Shown: positions 15,906 through 24,488, counted from the stretch's first letter. The stretch is DNA of 34,677 bases from Marivita sp. (GCF_017643905.1 NZ_JAEPMO010000029.1:1-34677), one strand, 5' to 3'. A program made the numbers and translations. The notes: generated by a model not told the origin, from the sequence alone.

Positions 15906-17573
15906 TCACGCAAAGGCCCCTTGGCAGAACCATCCCGAGGATTTCGCGGCCCCATGCGCATAGAAGAGCCAAAAGCGGTGCCCCTCGGCGGTGATCACAT
16001 CCCAATAGTCGCGCTGCCCGCTGCGCCAAGCGGGATCGTCAAGCCACCACTCCGGTGCGATGCGTTCGGGGCCACGAGAGCTGTGCACCCTGTGATCCTT
16101 GCCACGCCAGCGAAACACGTCAGGAAGGCGCGGCACATCCGGGATCATCACCGGTTCTGGTGCCCACATCCGCAGCGGGCGTGACTTGGTGGGCTGCGGC
16201 CAGTCCGTCACCGGATCGGACCAGGCGGCCGCCACGGTGACCCAAGTCTTTTCCGGGATGTGACTGTCGGCAGGCTGCACGCGGGTGATCGCCTCGACTC
16301 CCAGCCGTGTGCCCAGCCGCCCGATCAACGTGTCGAGCGATCCGGGTTTCGGCCCCGCCATACGCGCGCGACCCGCCTCTGCCGCCTCGAGATGGCCTGA
16401 CGCGGTGCGCAGGTGGATCGGTTCGTGAAGCACCGCTTCGAGCCGCAGCATGTCGATGCCATAGCCTGCATCCAGATCTTCGATCTTGAGCCGCAGCAGT
16501 GGGCGGATGTGATCAGGATCGTCCGAAGGCTTGGCCATCGTGACATTCATCCACTGCATCGTGCCATCGGCGCGATACGCCTCGAACCGGAGCGTGCGCG
16601 CACCGCGTCCCTTCTTGCGCAGCGCTTCGCAGAGCCGGGGCAGCATCCGGTCGATGGCGGCCATCACGTCTTCCTCAAGCCCGATGGGATCGGGCAGGCT
16701 CATGCGGGTGGCAAAGCGGTCGGGGGGTGGCGCCGGGCTGACCGGTTCAGGCAAGGCGCCCAGCGCCTGATCGAGCCGCGCCACCAGCCCGCGCCCAAAG
16801 CGGCGGGCAAGACCGGCGCGGGGTTGATCCACCAGTTCTTTCACCCGGCGCAGACCAAGGCGCGAGAGTTGCGCCATCGTGTGCTGTTCCAGACGCAGCG
16901 CGGCAATCGGCAGAGGGGCCAGCGCATCATAGGTCTTGCCCGGAGCAGCGATGCGCGCGCGCGACTGCACAGGGGCCAGCGTGACCGCAGGGGCCGCGCC
17001 ACCGCGTTCCCAGTGCCGCCGCTTGCCCGCGCGGGACCGGGTGGCGCGCGCCTCTTGGTCGATGGCGTCGCCATTGCGGTGATGGTCGCCCCCCTGCCCA
17101 CCGCCGAACCGTGCCAGCGCCCAGGCCCCACCCAGCGTGTCGGCGATGCCAAGTTGCACCGACAGGCCCAGATCTACGCAATCCTGTTCGACCTGCAGCG
17201 CGAGAGGTTCCTCACCACCAAACAGATGCGCACATCCCGTCAGATCGACGACCAGCGCGTCCGGCGCCTCGCGGGCGACCCATGGGGAAAACTTGCCCGC
17301 CCAGCGGTGCAGCACGCCCAGAAACGCCGCCTCAGCATGGGGGTTCGACAGCCGGGTGAGCAGGTCGGCGCACATGGCATGGGCATCGCGCAGCGGCTGA
17401 CCCTCGTAGAGACCCGCCGACTGCGCCAAAGGAGAGAGGGACGCGAGCACCTGCGCTTGCCCCACATCGCGGACGACGGCAAAGGGCACCTCCCCCAGAT
17501 TGGGGTCGCGCCGGATATGGCGTTCGGCGGCCAGCCGGGGAAACCAGATGGACAGGATACGACGATTGGGCAT
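15906..17573 (-). CDS. imuB: ImuB, Y-family polymerase-like SOS mutagenesis protein
   Basis: A 555-residue Y-family DNA-polymerase homolog that in other bacteria is catalytically inactive and bridges the beta clamp, ImuA and DnaE2 during error-prone repair. The N-terminal LSIWFPRLAAERH replaces the catalytic DxD-type opening of Pol IV, and the second active-site region reads LVVDLTGCAHLFGGE rather than SIDE, both typical of ImuB. The little-finger-like region and C-terminal PEWWLDDPAWRSGQRDYW...FWLFY domain match the family. ATG at 17573 lies 20 bases from a LexA box, so it is SOS-induced. Neither imuA (normally just upstream) nor dnaE2 (downstream) adjoins it here. Confidence 0.93.
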   Translation of the reverse strand: MPNRRILSIWFPRLAAERHIRRDPNLGEVPFAVVRDVGQAQVLASLSPLAQSAGLYEGQPLRDAHAMCADLLTRLSNPHAEAAFLGVLHRWAGKFSPWVAREAPDALVVDLTGCAHLFGGEEPLALQVEQDCVDLGLSVQLGIADTLGGAWALARFGGGQGGDHHRNGDAIDQEARATRSRAGKRRHWERGGAAPAVTLAPVQSRARIAAPGKTYDALAPLPIAALRLEQHTMAQLSRLGLRRVKELVDQPRAGLARRFGRGLVARLDQALGALPEPVSPAPPPDRFATRMSLPDPIGLEEDVMAAIDRMLPRLCEALRKKGRGARTLRFEAYRADGTMQWMNVTMAKPSDDPDHIRPLLRLKIEDLDAGYGIDMLRLEAVLHEPIHLRTASGHLEAAEAGRARMAGPKPGSLDTLIGRLGTRLGVEAITRVQPADSHIPEKTWVTVAAAWSDPVTDWPQPTKSRPLRMWAPEPVMIPDVPRLPDVFRWRGKDHRVHSSRGPERIAPEWWLDDPAWRSGQRDYWDVITAEGHRFWLFYAHGAAKSSGWFCQGAFA

Positions 17574-17592
17574 GAGACTCGCGGCAGCGTTT

Positions 17593-17607
17593 GTTCTTTT
17601 TTTGTTC
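17593..17607 (-). promoter_or_regulatory. LexA (SOS) box of imuB
   Basis: GTTC (17593-17596), seven T residues, GTTC (17604-17607): a perfect GTTC-N7-GTTC direct repeat, the alphaproteobacterial LexA site. It lies 20-34 bases upstream of the imuB start codon, where it would block transcription until DNA damage. The nearest other gene, at 17659, points away from it with its 3' end here, so imuB is the only plausible target. Confidence 0.88.
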
Positions 17608-17658
17608 TATATATCCTTACTGCCCGGCGAGTCGAGATCCCAGCGCACCGCGCCGCGA

Positions 17659-17925
17659 TCAGCCGCAGTAGATGCGCACCACCGTGCCGCTGTCATTCAG
17701 CGCGAAATTGACCCGCTCGCCCCGGAAATCCATCGTCGCCGCGTCGTCCGGACCCAGAATGCGATGCGGTTGTGAGAACGCGATGCTTTCCAGCTGAGCG
17801 CGTTGCAGCCCCATCAAGTGAGACATCTCTTCCGCGCCGCAGGATTCCGTCGGTTTTTCCGCGACAGTGACTTCCTGACAGGCCGCGAGCGCAAGACACA
17901 GACCAAAGATCGAATAAATCCGCAT
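17659..17925 (-). CDS. I78-type peptidase inhibitor lipoprotein
   Basis: An 88-residue predicted lipoprotein. ATG at 17925 follows an AAAGG site; signal [16 protein letters not shown] with lipobox LAAC puts the lipidated cysteine at residue 16. The mature part carries the I78 inhibitor pattern: an initial SCGAEEM, a central [24 protein letters not shown] and a final YCG, where the two cysteines of CG motifs can pair. The family, typified by Aspergillus elastase inhibitor, blocks serine peptidases in the periplasm or outside. It is divergent from frmA across 87 bp. A longer open frame upstream overlaps frmA and is not coding. Confidence 0.78.
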   Translation of the reverse strand: MRIYSIFGLCLALAACQEVTVAEKPTESCGAEEMSHLMGLQRAQLESIAFSQPHRILGPDDAATMDFRGERVNFALNDSGTVVRIYCG

Positions 17926-18012
17926 AGAGAAACCTTTCCAATATCCAAGCCAATGCTTGCAAACCCCGCGCTTTCCCGCAAGGTTTTGAGAAACAAACGA
18001 GGGAGAGTCACC

Positions 18013-19125
18013 ATGCGCACACGCGCCGCCGTTGCCGTTCAAGCCGGAAAGCCTTTGGAAATCATGGAAGTGAACCTTGACGGCCCCCGCGCCGGAGAGG
18101 TGCTGGTCGAGATCAAGGCGACCGGGATTTGCCATACCGACGAGTTCACACTGTCAGGCGCCGACCCCGAAGGCATGTTTCCGGCGATTCTCGGCCATGA
18201 GGGGGCTGGGGTTGTCGTCGAAGTGGGGCCGGGTGTCACCAGCCTGAAACCCGGCGATCATGTGATCCCGCTTTACACCCCGGAATGCCGCGAATGCGAA
18301 TACTGCCTGCATCCCAAGACCAACCTGTGTCAGGCGATCCGGTCGACCCAGGGTCAGGGTTTGATGCCCGACGGCACCAGCCGCTTTTCGATGCTCGATG
18401 GCACGCCGATCCTGCATTACATGGGATGTTCAACCTTTTCGAACCACACGGTTCTGCCCGAGATCGCGCTTGCGAAAATCCGCGAGGACGCGCCGTTCGA
18501 CAAGGTCTGCTACATCGGCTGTGGCGTCACCACTGGCATCGGTGCGGTCATCAACACCGCCAAGGTCGAAATCGGCAGCCGCGCCATCGTGTTCGGTTTG
18601 GGCGGCATTGGTCTGAACGTCATTCAGGGACTGCGTCTGGCCGGGGCCGATCAGATCGTCGGCGTTGACCTGAACCCAGACAAGGTGCCGATGGCGGAAC
18701 GCTTTGGCATGACACATTTTGTGAACCCCAAAGAGGTAGACGGCGATCTGGTGCCGTATCTGGTCAATCTGACCAAGGGCGGTGCGGATTACACCTTTGA
18801 TGCGACCGGCAACGTGAAGGTCATGCGCGACGCGCTGGAATGTGCGCACAAGGGCTGGGGTGAGAGCATCATCATTGGGGTGGCCCCCGCCGGAGCCGAG
18901 ATTGCGACACGTCCCTTCCAGCTTGTCACCGGGCGCACATGGAAAGGCACGGCCTTTGGTGGCGCGCGCGGGCGTACGGACGTGCCCAAGATCGTGGATT
19001 GGTACATGGACGGGAAGATCGAGATCGACCCGATGATCACCCACACCATGCCTCTGGATGACATCAACAAGGGCTTCGACCTGATGCATGCAGGAGAAAG
19101 CATCCGGTCTGTTGTGATATACTGA
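18013..19125 (+). CDS. frmA: S-(hydroxymethyl)glutathione dehydrogenase / class III alcohol dehydrogenase
   Basis: Zinc- and NAD-dependent enzyme oxidising S-hydroxymethylglutathione, the spontaneous formaldehyde-glutathione adduct, to S-formylglutathione; also reduces S-nitrosoglutathione. 370 residues. Catalytic-zinc ligands are in GICHTDEF and GHEGAG, the structural-zinc cysteines in [16 protein letters not shown], and the NAD fold in [11 protein letters not shown] with the acidic VGVDLN. ATG at 18013 follows GAGGGAGAG. The usual fghA (S-formylglutathione hydrolase) does not follow; gamma-glutamyltransferase does. The 3' end has an intrinsic terminator, so the gene is probably monocistronic. 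In roseobacters it protects against formaldehyde from methylated compounds. Confidence 0.95.
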   Translation: MRTRAAVAVQAGKPLEIMEVNLDGPRAGEVLVEIKATGICHTDEFTLSGADPEGMFPAILGHEGAGVVVEVGPGVTSLKPGDHVIPLYTPECRECEYCLHPKTNLCQAIRSTQGQGLMPDGTSRFSMLDGTPILHYMGCSTFSNHTVLPEIALAKIREDAPFDKVCYIGCGVTTGIGAVINTAKVEIGSRAIVFGLGGIGLNVIQGLRLAGADQIVGVDLNPDKVPMAERFGMTHFVNPKEVDGDLVPYLVNLTKGGADYTFDATGNVKVMRDALECAHKGWGESIIIGVAPAGAEIATRPFQLVTGRTWKGTAFGGARGRTDVPKIVDWYMDGKIEIDPMITHTMPLDDINKGFDLMHAGESIRSVVIY

Positions 19126-19132
19126 TTTGAAC

Positions 19133-19157
19133 GCCCGGGGCCAACGCTCCGGGCTTT
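19133..19157 (+). terminator. Intrinsic terminator after frmA
   Basis: GCCCGGGG (19133-19140), loop CCAACG, CTCCGGGC (19147-19154; one G-T wobble), followed by TTTCTC. Located seven bases past the frmA stop. Confidence 0.75.
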
Positions 19158-19231
19158 CTCGATTTCCGATTGAAGTCTCGTGCGGCTGGGTCCGCGCGCA
19201 GATCAGCTATTTCAACAAGGGAGTTTTGATC

Positions 19232-21037
19232 ATGCACAATAAGATCGGATCGCCATTGGCGGTCGCGCTGGCGCTTGCTCTGGCGGGCACGCCTGCATTC
19301 GCTCAACAGACCGCAGATGCGGTGGCCCCGGAGGCCGCGACCGAGACAGGCAGCACCTTTGGCACCCTCTCAGACGCAGCTTTGGCTGCGCTTGCCGCCA
19401 AACACGCGGGCACGCCTGTGGAAGCGCAGAACTGGATGGTTGCTGCCGCAAACCCGCTTGCCGTGGAGGCGGGTGCACGGTTGCTGCGCGAGGGCGGCAC
19501 AGCAGCGGATGCGATGGTCGCCGTGCAGGCGGTTCTGGGGCTGGTCGAGCCGCAAAGCTCGGGCCTTGGTGGCGGGGCCTTTCTGGTCTGGTACGACGCT
19601 GACAGTGGCGCGGTGACCACGCTGGACGGGCGCGAAACAGCACCGCTTGAAGCGACGCCGACGCTGTTCCAGACACCTGACGGAGAGCCGATGGGCTTTT
19701 TCGATGCGGTGGTCGGCGGGCGGTCCGTCGGCACACCCGGCACTCCGGCGCTCATGCAGGCGGCGCATGACAAATGGGGACGGTCCGACTGGGCTGGATT
19801 GTTCTCAGAGGCGATTGCCTTGGCGGAAGGTGGGTTCACCGTATCTCCACGTCTGGCTGATCTTGTGTCTGGTGATGCCAACCGGCTCGGACGTTTCAAA
19901 GCGACGCAAGACTATTTCTTCCCGGATGGCGCGGCGATCGAAGCGGGCAGCACATTGGTCAATACCGACTATGCAAACACGCTGCGCCTGATCGCAGCCG
20001 AAGGTGCCGAAGCGTTCTATACCGGCCCGATCGCGTCAGACATCGTGGCGGCGGTGCGCACCGCGGCAGGCAACCCCGGCGTGCTGTCCAGCGCCGATCT
20101 GGCACTTTACACGGTCAAGGAACGTGATCCGGTTTGCGTACCGTACCGTGCGCATGAGATCTGTGGAATGGGTCCGCCCTCGTCCGGCGTACTGACGATT
20201 GGGCAGATCCTTGGCATGCTGGATGCTTTCGACCTTGCCGCACTTGGACCGGACAGCGCCGAGGCGTGGCGGTTGATCGGGGATGCGTCGCGGCTCGCTT
20301 TCGCGGATCGCGGTCTGTACATGGCGGACACGGATTTCGTGCCGATGCCGACCAAAGGCCTTGTGGACCCCACCTACCTGCAAGAGCGCGGTCAACTCCT
20401 GCAAGGTGACGATGCCTTGCCAGAAGTGACACCGGGCAATCCCGAATGGGACCACGCGATGGATCTTGCGCCCGACGAAAGCCTCGAATTGCCGTCGACC
20501 TCGCATATCTCGATCGTGGACAGCTATGGCAATGCCCTGTCGATGACGACGACCATCGAAAACGGGTTTGGATCGCGGCTGTTCGTGCGGGGGTTCCTTT
20601 TGAACAATGAACTCACCGATTTCTCGTTCCGCACCCATTCCGACGGACGGCCCATTGCAAACCGCCTTGAGCCGGGCAAGCGGCCCCGATCATCCATGGC
20701 TCCGACCATCGTGATGACCAATGGCACTCCGTCGCTTGTGATCGGGTCACCAGGCGGCAGCCGGATCATCGGCTATGTCGCACAGGCGATCATTGCGCAT
20801 GTGGACTGGGGCATGGACGTGCAACAAGCCGTTGCGATGCCCCATCTGGTCAACCGGTTCGGCACCTTCGACATCGAAGCCCAAACACCGCTGACCACGC
20901 TTGAGGCGCCCCTGACGGAGTTGGGGTTCGAGGTCAATGTCACCTCGCTGAACTCAGGGTTGCATGCGATCAGTGTGGGTGACGCGCTGCGCGGTGGGGC
21001 TGATCCCCGACGCGAAGGCATTGCCTTGGGCGAGTGA
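19232..21037 (+). CDS. ggt: Gamma-glutamyltransferase (periplasmic)
   Basis: Ntn-hydrolase that cleaves the gamma-glutamyl bond of glutathione and its conjugates, acting in the periplasm after self-cleavage into large and small subunits. 601 residues. The ATG at 19232 follows AAGGGAG and gives a Sec signal peptide (LAVALALALAGTPAFAQ, cleavage near residue 24). The self-processing site and nucleophile is Thr423 in PSTSHISIVDSYGNALS; the glycine-rich GSPGGSRIIGYV oxyanion region and RLEPGKRPRSSMAPTI segment are conserved. The large-subunit SGLGGGAFLVWYD and LDGRETAP motifs are present. It starts 77 bases after the frmA terminator, so it is likely a separate transcript. Confidence 0.94.
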   Translation: MHNKIGSPLAVALALALAGTPAFAQQTADAVAPEAATETGSTFGTLSDAALAALAAKHAGTPVEAQNWMVAAANPLAVEAGARLLREGGTAADAMVAVQAVLGLVEPQSSGLGGGAFLVWYDADSGAVTTLDGRETAPLEATPTLFQTPDGEPMGFFDAVVGGRSVGTPGTPALMQAAHDKWGRSDWAGLFSEAIALAEGGFTVSPRLADLVSGDANRLGRFKATQDYFFPDGAAIEAGSTLVNTDYANTLRLIAAEGAEAFYTGPIASDIVAAVRTAAGNPGVLSSADLALYTVKERDPVCVPYRAHEICGMGPPSSGVLTIGQILGMLDAFDLAALGPDSAEAWRLIGDASRLAFADRGLYMADTDFVPMPTKGLVDPTYLQERGQLLQGDDALPEVTPGNPEWDHAMDLAPDESLELPSTSHISIVDSYGNALSMTTTIENGFGSRLFVRGFLLNNELTDFSFRTHSDGRPIANRLEPGKRPRSSMAPTIVMTNGTPSLVIGSPGGSRIIGYVAQAIIAHVDWGMDVQQAVAMPHLVNRFGTFDIEAQTPLTTLEAPLTELGFEVNVTSLNSGLHAISVGDALRGGADPRREGIALGE

Positions 21038-21109
21038 TCCTTGACAGGGGCAATGGTACAGAGCCGCTGCCCCTGCTCTGCCAACCCAAAACAGACAAGG
21101 TGGCCTTCT

Positions 21110-21820
21110 ATGTCCGACAATCCTCCGCTGCTGGCCGTCCTGATCGACGCCGATAACACCTCTCCGAAATACTCAGCGGCGATATTCGAAGAGATCGCAT
21201 CCTTGGGCGAAGCCAGCGTGCGGCGGTGCTATGGCGACTTTTCCAGCCAGCAGATGTCGGGATGGTCCAAGGTGCAGGCCGAGTTCGGGATCGTGCCGCA
21301 TCACCAGCCCGCCAACACCGTGGGCAAGAACGCGAGCGACATTGCGCTTGTGATTGACGCGATGGACCTGATGCATACCGGACGGTTCGACGGGTTTGTA
21401 CTGGTCAGTTCCGACAGCGATTTCACGCGGTTGGCGCAACGGCTTCGGGAACAGGGACTCGATGTGTACGGGATGGGCATGCAAAAAACACCCGAGGCGT
21501 TCCGGCGGGCCTGTAAGCGGTTCATTTTCCTCGAAAACCTCGAAGGTGGGCCGGAGTCGGAAAATAGCACTGTCAAACCGGCGTCAAAAGGCAACCTGAA
21601 CGAGGCGCGCACCCTGATCCTAAAGGCGATGGATGCCATCGACCAGGATGACGAATGGTACCGTCTTGGCCAGTTGGGTCAGCACATCGTGTCCGCCAAC
21701 CCGGATTTTGACACCCGCACCTACGGCAAACGCAAACTGAGCGACCTTGTCACCGACATGAAAGTGCTTGAGGTCAAACGCGGATCGAACAATCAGCTCA
21801 TGGTGCGCCGGCGGGATTAA
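21110..21820 (+). CDS. NYN-domain protein with C-terminal LOTUS/OST-HTH domain
   Basis: A 236-residue protein of the LabA/DUF88 type. The PIN-like NYN nuclease domain covers about residues 1-150, with acidic positions in VLIDADNTSP, KNASDIALVIDAMDLMH and FVLVSSDSDFTRLAQRLREQGLDVYGMG. A LOTUS (OST-HTH) RNA-binding domain follows at about 162-235 (LNEARTLILKAMDAIDQDDEWYRLGQLGQHI, KLSDLVTDMKVLEVKRG). Such proteins are inferred RNases or RNA regulators; substrate is unknown. The ATG at 21110 is preferred because upstream in-frame codons extend into the ggt 3' spacer. A purine-rich ACAAGG sits 12 bases upstream. Confidence 0.85.
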   Translation: MSDNPPLLAVLIDADNTSPKYSAAIFEEIASLGEASVRRCYGDFSSQQMSGWSKVQAEFGIVPHHQPANTVGKNASDIALVIDAMDLMHTGRFDGFVLVSSDSDFTRLAQRLREQGLDVYGMGMQKTPEAFRRACKRFIFLENLEGGPESENSTVKPASKGNLNEARTLILKAMDAIDQDDEWYRLGQLGQHIVSANPDFDTRTYGKRKLSDLVTDMKVLEVKRGSNNQLMVRRRD

Positions 21821-21831
21821 CCCGTGCGGGT
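21820..21831 (+). other. Small dyad after the NYN-LOTUS gene
   Basis: ACCCG TG CGGGT begins at the last base of the stop codon. No T-run follows closely; it may be a weak terminator. The rest of the gap to 21936 shows nothing recognisable. Confidence 0.25.
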
Positions 21832-21936
21832 CATTTGGTGGCAGCGACCGATGAGTCATTGCCGTGAGCCTTTCGGCATGCCATGCTTCGTCTGGGGACG
21901 AGGGGTTTCTGCGCTAGGCGCGTTGGAGACCCGACT

Positions 21937-22752
21937 ATGCTAACTGTAGACACACCAATCTTGGTCCGTGCAATCGACGACGATATGCACGGCCAGGACA
22001 GACGGCTTTCCGATGCGTCCCTTCTTGTGATGGCACAAGAGGTGATCACGCGATTGTCGTACATCTCGCGCAAGGCGAACCCGGACATCAGCGATGTTGA
22101 TCTGGACGCGTTCTGTATTGCTCTGCTGGAACCAAAGGCGGACGAGGCCAACCGCATTCTGTTGCGTGCGCGGGAACGCGGCGCGACCCATGAGAAGCTG
22201 TGCCTGTCCTACATTGCCGCAGCTGCAACACGGCTTGGCGAGTGGTGGGAAAAAGACATCATCCATTTCAGTGACACGGCCATTGCGGCGGGCCGGATGT
22301 TGCACATGCTGCGCGATCTCAGAATGACCATGCCGCCGGTTCCTGTTCGGGGACATCGGGAGGCTTTGTTTGCAACCGCCCCCGGAGAGCAGCACGTTCT
22401 TGGCGTGACGATGGCGGCGGATATCCTGCGCAACAAGGGATGGCATATCGACCTGCAGGTCGGACGCACCGAAACCGATCTGTGCAAGATTGCCCATGAT
22501 GGTGGGTATCCGATCATCGGTCTGTCGGCCTCAGGCGCGGATCGTGTACGGGCGCTGGCCCGGACCATTGTCGAGTTGCGGATCGCCGCACCGCGGTCGT
22601 TGATCTTTATCAGCGGCAACATCGTGCATATCGACAGGGACATTGCCATTCGCACCGGGGCGGACGCGGCTGCAGCGTCAATGGCGCATTGTCAGGAGAC
22701 GCTGGAATCGCTCTATCAGGCGGTGTTGCGCGCGGCGTCCTCTGCGCCGTAG
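21937..22752 (+). CDS. Cobalamin-binding-domain regulator-like protein
   Basis: A 271-residue cytoplasmic protein of the PpaA/AerR-like type, with an N-terminal helical region (about 1-125; LCLSYIAAAATRLGEWWEKDIIHFSD, the B12-2-like helical bundle) and a C-terminal Rossmann-type B12-binding domain (about 130-255). The cobalamin loop is recognisable but degenerate: EQHVLG in place of DxHxxG, then TMAADILRNKGW, and later LSASGADRVRALARTIVEL. No photosynthesis genes are in view, so a light- or B12-sensing regulatory role is inference. ATG at 21937 is chosen because the upstream stretch from 21883 is poorly supported. Its last 37 bases overlap the 3' end of the convergent tetR gene. Confidence 0.78.
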   Translation: MLTVDTPILVRAIDDDMHGQDRRLSDASLLVMAQEVITRLSYISRKANPDISDVDLDAFCIALLEPKADEANRILLRARERGATHEKLCLSYIAAAATRLGEWWEKDIIHFSDTAIAAGRMLHMLRDLRMTMPPVPVRGHREALFATAPGEQHVLGVTMAADILRNKGWHIDLQVGRTETDLCKIAHDGGYPIIGLSASGADRVRALARTIVELRIAAPRSLIFISGNIVHIDRDIAIRTGADAAAASMAHCQETLESLYQAVLRAASSAP

Positions 22753-23357
22753 CGCGCAAGGAAGGTCGTGACGGCACCGTCGATCACACGATTCATTTCG
22801 TGGTCGGGAACGGACTGGATGATCCCGAACAGCAGTTTGGGCCAAAGATCGGCTTTGCACAACTCCGCGAACTGATCAGCGGCGAGGTTGTAATCCTCGA
22901 TGCGCAGTTCGCCGCGGCCTTCCGCCTGCTTGAGGTACTCGACGACAGCGGCGCGCAAGATCATCGGGCCGGAATGGTAGAACTCCTGACCGAGCAGCGG
23001 AAAGCGGTCGGACTCCGCGACGCAGATGCGGAAAATGCGCTGCCCCATGTCCGAATAGATGAACCCAAGAAACTGTTGCGCCACGCAGGTGAGCACTTCG
23101 CGCGGCGGACGGGAACTGTCGATCTTTTCGATGGAAATGCGCGCCTGCTCCTCGCACTGGCGCGTCGCCACTTCCATGAACAACAGCCGTTTGTCGGGGA
23201 AATAGCTGTAAAGGGTTGCCTTGGACACGCCAGCAGCCCGGGCGATGTCGTCAACGCTGGCCCCTTCAAAGCCGTCACGCAGGAAAATCTCCCGCGCGCC
23301 ATCGACCACCTGATCGAACTTTCGGCCTTTTCGGATTTGCGCCTGCGCCGTTGCCAT
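22716..23357 (-). CDS. TetR/AcrR-family transcriptional regulator
   Basis: A dimeric DNA-binding repressor of 213 residues. The N-terminal helix-turn-helix is clear (REIFLRDGFEGASVDDIARAAGVSKATLYSYFPDKRLLF, written here in family terms, residues 20-58). The C-terminal ligand domain resembles AefR-type TetR_C domains (LRAAVVEYLKQAEGRGELRI). I prefer the ATG at 23357, because AAGGG lies six bases before it; the ATG at 23363 directly abuts the same AAGGG. The gene is divergent from mbfA, and an 18-bp inverted repeat in the shared region is a likely operator, implying autoregulation and control of mbfA. Confidence 0.88.
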   Translation of the reverse strand: MATAQAQIRKGRKFDQVVDGAREIFLRDGFEGASVDDIARAAGVSKATLYSYFPDKRLLFMEVATRQCEEQARISIEKIDSSRPPREVLTCVAQQFLGFIYSDMGQRIFRICVAESDRFPLLGQEFYHSGPMILRAAVVEYLKQAEGRGELRIEDYNLAADQFAELCKADLWPKLLFGIIQSVPDHEMNRVIDGAVTTFLARYGAEDAARNTA

Positions 23358-23384
23358 TTTCATCCCTTATGTCGCGTTCAAAAG

Positions 23385-23402
23385 CTAAACAGATCGGTTT
23401 AG
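23385..23402. promoter_or_regulatory. Candidate TetR operator between tetR and mbfA
   Basis: Perfect inverted repeat CTAAAC-N6-GTTTAG with GATC at the centre, the size and spacing usual for TetR-family sites. It lies 28 bases upstream of the tetR start and 96 bases upstream of the mbfA start, within the single divergent promoter region. Confidence 0.65.
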
Positions 23403-23497
23403 TCTCGCAAGTGGAGATGTGTGACCGGAACGCCCGAAAACAAGCGGCGCGTTCTGTGTCAAACCTCATGACTGCAAGGAATAGAGGTTCTTTCGAT

Positions 23498-24472
23498 ATG
23501 CTTTTTTCTTTCAACCGTCGCCGGTTTTCAGATTTATCGGAACAGGAAATTCTCGCTCTGGCGATCTCGTCCGAAGAAGACGACGCACGGATTTACCGGT
23601 CCTACGCAGAGCGGCTGAGAGCCGAGTATCCATCCACAGCAGCGATCTTTGACGGGATGGCCGTCGAAGAGGATGGTCATCGCCAACGGCTCGTTGATCT
23701 GCACAGAGATCGGTTCGGCGACGTGATCCCCTTGATCCGGCGTGAACACGTGGCGGGATATTACAATCGCAAGCCTGTCTGGCTCATGGAAAGCCTTGGG
23801 ATCGAGCGCATACGCGCCGAAGCCGAGGCGATGGAACATGACGCTGAGCAATTCTATATGGCCGCCGCCAAACGCAGCACCGATGCTGCGACGCGCAAGC
23901 TTTTGGGTGATCTGGCTGCGGCTGAGGCCGGGCATCAGAGAACGGCAGAGCATCTCGAGGCGCAGCATCTGGACGAGGACTCGCGCACCAGCGAGGAAAA
24001 CAATGCACGACGTCAGTTTGTGCTGACCTGGGTGCAACCGGGGCTGGCCGGTTTGATGGACGGGTCGGTGTCCACGCTTGCGCCCATTTTTGCCACCGCA
24101 TTTGCGACGCAGGACACATGGACCACGTTTCTGGTCGGCCTTGCTGCGTCGGTGGGTGCTGGGATTTCGATGGGCTTTACCGAAGCGGCATCGGATGATG
24201 GCCAGCTTTCAGGACGCGGGTCGCCGATCAAGCGGGGCTTTGCGTCTGGCATCATGACCACCGTCGGCGGGCTCGGGCACGCCTTGCCCTACCTCATTCC
24301 GGATTTCTGGACCGCGACCGTGACAGCGTTCATCGTGGTATTCATCGAACTTTGGGCGATTGCATGGATTCAGAACAAATACATGGACACGCCGTTCTTC
24401 CGCGCGGCTTTCCAGGTTGTTCTGGGCGGAGCGCTGGTCTTTGCGGCAGGCGTTCTGATCGGCAGCGGGTAA
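23498..24472 (+). CDS. mbfA: Iron exporter MbfA: ferritin-like domain fused to a VIT1/CCC1 domain
   Basis: A 324-residue membrane protein. Residues 1-165 form a ferritin/erythrin-like four-helix domain with repeated Glu and ExxH positions (ISSEEDDARIYRSYAERL, AVEEDGHRQRLVDLH, AMEHDAEQFYMAAAK, AAEAGHQRTAEHLE). Residues 170-324 are a VIT1/CCC1 transporter domain with about five membrane helices (GLAGLMDGSVSTLAPIFATAF, GAGISMGFTEAASDDG). In rhizobia MbfA exports iron and protects against peroxide under Irr control. ATG at 23498 follows AGAGG 11 bases upstream; the ATG at 23468 has no ribosome site. An Irr-type iron control element was not found; the divergent TetR may control it here. Confidence 0.9.
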   Translation: MLFSFNRRRFSDLSEQEILALAISSEEDDARIYRSYAERLRAEYPSTAAIFDGMAVEEDGHRQRLVDLHRDRFGDVIPLIRREHVAGYYNRKPVWLMESLGIERIRAEAEAMEHDAEQFYMAAAKRSTDAATRKLLGDLAAAEAGHQRTAEHLEAQHLDEDSRTSEENNARRQFVLTWVQPGLAGLMDGSVSTLAPIFATAFATQDTWTTFLVGLAASVGAGISMGFTEAASDDGQLSGRGSPIKRGFASGIMTTVGGLGHALPYLIPDFWTATVTAFIVVFIELWAIAWIQNKYMDTPFFRAAFQVVLGGALVFAAGVLIGSG

Positions 24473-24488
24473 AGCGCCCTTCAGCCAA

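Noticed and set aside
16413-17711. Plus-strand open frame of 432 codons opposite imuB
   Set aside because: imuB motifs and the LexA box fix the minus strand as coding; the opposite translation has no domain.
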